Positions 60,001-64,000 of a stretch of DNA of 64,000 bases are shown here, piece by piece; the first letter of the stretch is position 1; each line of letters starts with the position of its first letter. Location of the stretch: NCBI GenBank assembly GCA_964023205.1, contig OZ026846.1:35174194-35238193 (forward strand), given 5' to 3'. Under the pieces are notes generated by a model, which did not search any database, was not told where the DNA came from, and saw only the letters and a list, made by a program, of their open reading frames with translations. Position numbers and translations under genes: made by a program. This DNA is from Lutraria lutraria. Taxonomy: Eukaryota; Mollusca; Bivalvia; Venerida; Mactridae.

Positions 60001-63000
60001 CATGACCGGACAACCTGGGGGGGACATGGTCTCGGACTGGAGAATGCATGACCGGACAACCTGGGGGGGACATGGTCTCGGACTGGAGAATGCATGACCG
60101 GACAACCTGGGGAGTACATGGTCTCGGACTGGAGAATGCATGACCGGGCAACCGGGGAGGGGGGAACATGGTCTCGGACTGGAGAATGCATGACCGGGCA
60201 ACCGGGGAGGGGGGAACATGGTCTTGGACTGGCGAATGCATGACCGGACAACCTGGGGGGGACATGGTCTCGGACTGGAGAATGCATGACCGGGCAACCT
60301 GGGGGGGACATGGTCTCGGACTGGAGAATGCATGACCGGACAACTTGGGGAGGACATGGTCTCGGACTGGAGAAAGCATGACCGGACAACCTGGGGGGAC
60401 ATGGTCTCGGACTGGAGAATGCATGACCGGACAACTTTGGGAGGACATGGTCTCGGACTGGAGAAAGCATGACCGGACAACCTGGGGGGGACATGGTCTC
60501 GGACTGGAGATTGCATGACCGGGCAACCGGGGCGTGGGGAACATGGTCTCGGACTGGAGAAAGCATGACCGGACAACCTGGGGGGGACATGGTCTCGGAC
60601 TGGAGAATGCATGACCGGGCAACCTGGGGGGGACATGGTCTCGGACTGGAGAATGCATGACCGGACAACTTGGGGAGGACATGGTCTCGGACTGGAGAAA
60701 GCATGACCGGACAACCTGGGGGGACATGGTCTCGGACTGGAGAATGCATGACCGGACAACTTTGGGAGGACATGGTCTCGGACTGGAGAAAGCATGACCG
60801 GACAACCTGGGGGGGACATGGTCTCGGACTGGAGATTGCATGACCGGGCAACCGGGGCGTGGGGAACATGGTCTCGGACTGGAGAAAGCATGACCGGACA
60901 ACCTGGGGGGGACATGGTCTCGGACTGGAGAATGCATGACCGGACAACTTGGGGAGGACATGGTCTTGGACTGGAGAAAGCATGACCGGACAACCTGGGG
61001 GGGACATGGTCTCGGACTGGAGAATGCATGACCGGGCAACCTGGGGGGGACATGGTCTCGGACTGGAGAATGCATGACCGGACAACTTGGGGAGGACATG
61101 GTCTCAGACTGGAGAAAGCATGACCGGACAACCTGGGGGGGACATGGTCTCGGACTGGAGAATGCATGACCGGGCAACCTGGCGGGGACATGGTCTCGGA
61201 CTGGAGAATGCATGACCGGACAACCTGGGGAGGACATGGTCTCGGACTGGAGAATGCATGACCGGGCAACCGGGGAGGGAGGAACATGGTCTCGGACATG
61301 GTCTCGGACTGGAGAATGCATGACCGGGCAACCGGGGGGGGATATGGTCTCGGACTGGAGAATGCATGACCGGGCAACCTGGGGGGATATGGTCTCGGAC
61401 TGGAGAATGCATGACCGGACAACTGGGGAGGGAGGAACATGATCTCGGACTGGAGAATGCATGACCGGGCAACCGGGGAGGGAGGAACATGGTCTCGGAC
61501 TGGAGAATGCATGACCAGGCAACCGGGGGGGAATATGGTCTCGGACTGGAGAATGCATGACCGGGCAACCGGGGAGGGAGGAACATGGTCTCGGACTGGA
61601 GAATGCATGACCGGGCAACCGGGGAGGGGGGAACATGGTCTCGGACTGGAGAAAGCATGACCGGACAACCTTGGGGGGACATGGTCTCGGACTGGAGAAT
61701 GCATGACCGGGCAACCTGGGGGGGACATGGTCTCGGACTGGAGAATGCATGACCGGACAACCTGGGGGGGACATGGTCTCGGACTGGAGAATGCATGACC
61801 GGACAACCTGGGGGGGACATGGTCTCGGACTGGAGAATGCATGACCGGACAACCTGGGGAGTACATGGTCTCGGACTGGAGAATGCATGACCGGGCAACC
61901 GGGGAGGGGGGAACATGGTCTCGGACTGGAGAATGCATGACCGGGCAACCGGGGAGGGGGGAACATGGTCTTGGACTGGCGAATGCATGACCGGACAACC
62001 TGGGGGGGACATGGTCTCGGACTGGAGAATGCATGACCGGGCAACCTGGGGGGGACATGGTCTCGGACTGGAGAATGCATGACCGGACAACTTGGGGAGG
62101 ACATGGTCTCGGACTGGAGAAAGCATGACCGGACAACCTGGGGGGACATGGTCTCGGACTGGAGAATGCATGACCGGACAACTTTGGGAGGACATGGTCT
62201 CGGACTGGAGAAAGCATGACCGGACAACCTGGGGGGGACATGGTCTCGGACTGGAGATTGCATGACCGGGCAACCGGGGCGTGGGGAACATGGTCTCGGA
62301 CTGGAGAAAGCATGACCGGACAACCTGGGGGGGACATGGTCTCGGACTGGAGAATGCATGACCGGGCAACCTGGCGGGGACATGGTCTCGGACTGGAGAA
62401 TGCATGACCGGACAACCTGGGGAGGACATGGTCTCGGACTGGAGAATGCATGACCGGGCAACCGGGGAGGGGGGACATGGTCTCGGACTGGAGAATGCAT
62501 GACCGGACAACTTGGGGAGGACATGGTCTTGGACTGGAGAAAGCATGACCGGACAACCTGGGGGGGACATGGTCTCGGACTGGAGAATGCATGACCGGGC
62601 AACCTGGGGGGGACATGGTCTCGGACTGGAGAATGCATGACCGGACAACTTGGGGAGGACATGGTCTCAGACTGGAGAAAGCATGACCGGACAACCTGGG
62701 GGGGACATGGTCTCGGACTGGAGAATGCATGACCGGGCAACCTGGCGGGGACATGGTCTCGGACTGGAGAATGCATGACCGGACAACCTGGGGAGGACAT
62801 GGTCTCGGACTGGAGAATGCATGACCGGGCAACCGGGGAGGGAGGAACATGGTCTCGGACATGGTCTCGGACTGGAGAATGCATGACCGGGCAACCGGGG
62901 GGGGATATGGTCTCGGACTGGAGAATGCATGACCGGGCAACCTGGGGGGATATGGTCTCGGACTGGAGAATGCATGACCGGACAACTGGGGAGGGAGGAA

Positions 63001-64000
63001 CATGATCTCGGACTGGAGAATGCATGACCGGGCAACCGGGGAGGGAGGAACATGGTCTCGGACTGGAGAATGCATGACCAGGCAACCGGGGGGGAATATG
63101 GTCTCGGACTGGAGAATGCATGACCGGGCAACCGGGGAGGGAGGAACATGGTCTCGGACTGGAGAATGCATGACCGGGCAACCGGGGAGGGGGGAACATG
63201 GTCTCGGACTGGAGAAAGCATGACCGGACAACCTTGGGGGGACATGGTCTCGGACTGGAGAATGCATGACCGGGCAACCTGGGGGGGACATGGTCTCGGA
63301 CTGGAGAATGCATGACCGGACAACCTGGGGGGGACATGGTCTCGGACTGGAGAATGCATGACCGGACAACCTGGGGGGGACATGGTCTCGGACTGGAGAA
63401 TGCATGACCGGACAACCTGGGGAGGACATGGTCTCGGACTGGAGAATGCATGACCGGGCAACCGGGGAGGGGGGAACATGGTCTCGGACTGGAGAATGCA
63501 TGACCGGGCAACCGGGGAGGGGGGAACATGGTCTTGGACTGGCGAATGCATGACCGGACAACCTGGGGGGGACATGGTCTCGGACTGGAGAATGCATGAC
63601 CGGGCAACCTGGGGGGGACATGGTCTCGGACTGGAGAATGCATGACCGGACAACTTGGGGAGGACATGGTCTCGGACTGGAGAAAGCATGACCGGACAAC
63701 CTGGGGGGACATGGTCTCGGACTGGAGAATGCATGACCGGACAACTTTGGGAGGACATGGTCTCGGACTGGAGAAAGCATGACCGGACAACCTGGGGGGG
63801 ACATGGTCTCGGACTGGAGATTGCATGACCGGGCAACCGGGGCGTGGGGAACATGGTCTCGGACTGGAGAAAGCATGACCGGACAACCTGGGGGGGACAT
63901 GGTCTCGGACTGGAGAATGCATGACCGGGCAACCTGGCGGGGACATGGTCTCGGACTGGAGAATGCATGACCGGACAACCTGGGGAGGACATGGTCTCGG
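56853..64000. repeat. GC-rich minisatellite, 46-50 bp unit, about 150 copies, higher-order structure
   Basis: Core unit: CATGGTCTCGGACTGGAGAA then TGCATGACCGG(G/A)CAACC, followed by TGGGGGGGA (46-bp type) or GGGGAGGGAGGAA (50-bp type). Variants mark a longer period: GGGGCGTGG at 58,966, 60,529, 60,853, 62,276 and 63,839, and a doubled GGTCTCGGACAT at 59,541, 61,288 and 62,851, giving periods of 1,563 bp (and 1,747 where one block is partly duplicated). The unit has no stop in any minus-strand frame, so open frames of up to 2,384 codons appear in all three minus frames. The plus strand has a TGA in one frame of each unit. The array continues past the right edge. Confidence 0.97.

Noticed and set aside
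57067..63970. Many plus-strand 60-80 codon frames in the minisatellite
   Set aside because: Each is a few repeat units between the recurring TGA stops; near-identical copies repeat with the array.
56754..63992. Minus-strand open frames of 441 to 2,384 codons as real genes
   Set aside because: All are the same 46-bp repeat read in three frames; no unique domain, no splice logic, and equal openness in all minus frames points to a by-product of the minisatellite.

Overview
The window looks like nuclear DNA of an invertebrate animal, most likely a lophotrochozoan and probably a bivalve mollusc. The DNA is AT-rich. Genes are split into many short exons with GT-AG introns, and there are no bacterial-style operons. 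Most of the rest is short non-autonomous transposons, tRNA-derived SINEs and tandem arrays. The 'lophotrochozoan/bivalve' call rests on repeat style and recalled family similarities; no search was run.

Left third (1-18,236, minus strand): a sorting nexin 14 (SNX14) orthologue. I placed 25 coding exons with matching splice phases, from the ATG at 18,236 down to 559, about 828 codons. One short exon between 6,244 and 1,388 was not found, and the C-terminal end lies off the left edge. The introns hold SINEs, mariner-type MITEs and a decayed pseudogene of an invertebrate repeat-associated family.

18,237-26,450: a tandem array of 449-475 bp units (19,073-24,558), a mosaic of two subtypes. Each full unit carries a perfect DR1 nuclear-receptor-type site. 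Beyond it lie a broken non-LTR reverse transcriptase (24,700-25,513) and a possible CCAAT-box promoter with a non-coding first exon (about 26,331-26,441).

26,450-45,720: I found no convincing gene. It is a dense field of mobile-element relics. Several neighbouring elements have ends built from short motif arrays in inverted orientation (35,428-36,071; 36,657-37,313; 38,139-38,763). There is also a perfect 52-bp palindrome, two long hairpins, and a young-looking element with 33-bp perfect terminal inverted repeats and a 7-bp target duplication (45,205-45,723).

45,969-50,084 (minus): a small spliced gene of four exons that I do not recognise. Its introns hold a 1.4-kb internally repeated element, a 150-bp tandem series and a TTAA-flanked MITE; a perfect CRE lies just upstream.

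53,750-57,024 (plus): pieces of a second unrecognised spliced gene, with a start exon, a membrane-helix exon and two 3' exons. The last exon runs straight into a GC-rich minisatellite of 46-50 bp units (56,853 to the right edge), organised in higher-order repeats of about 1,563 bp. The very long open frames there are a by-product of the repeat.
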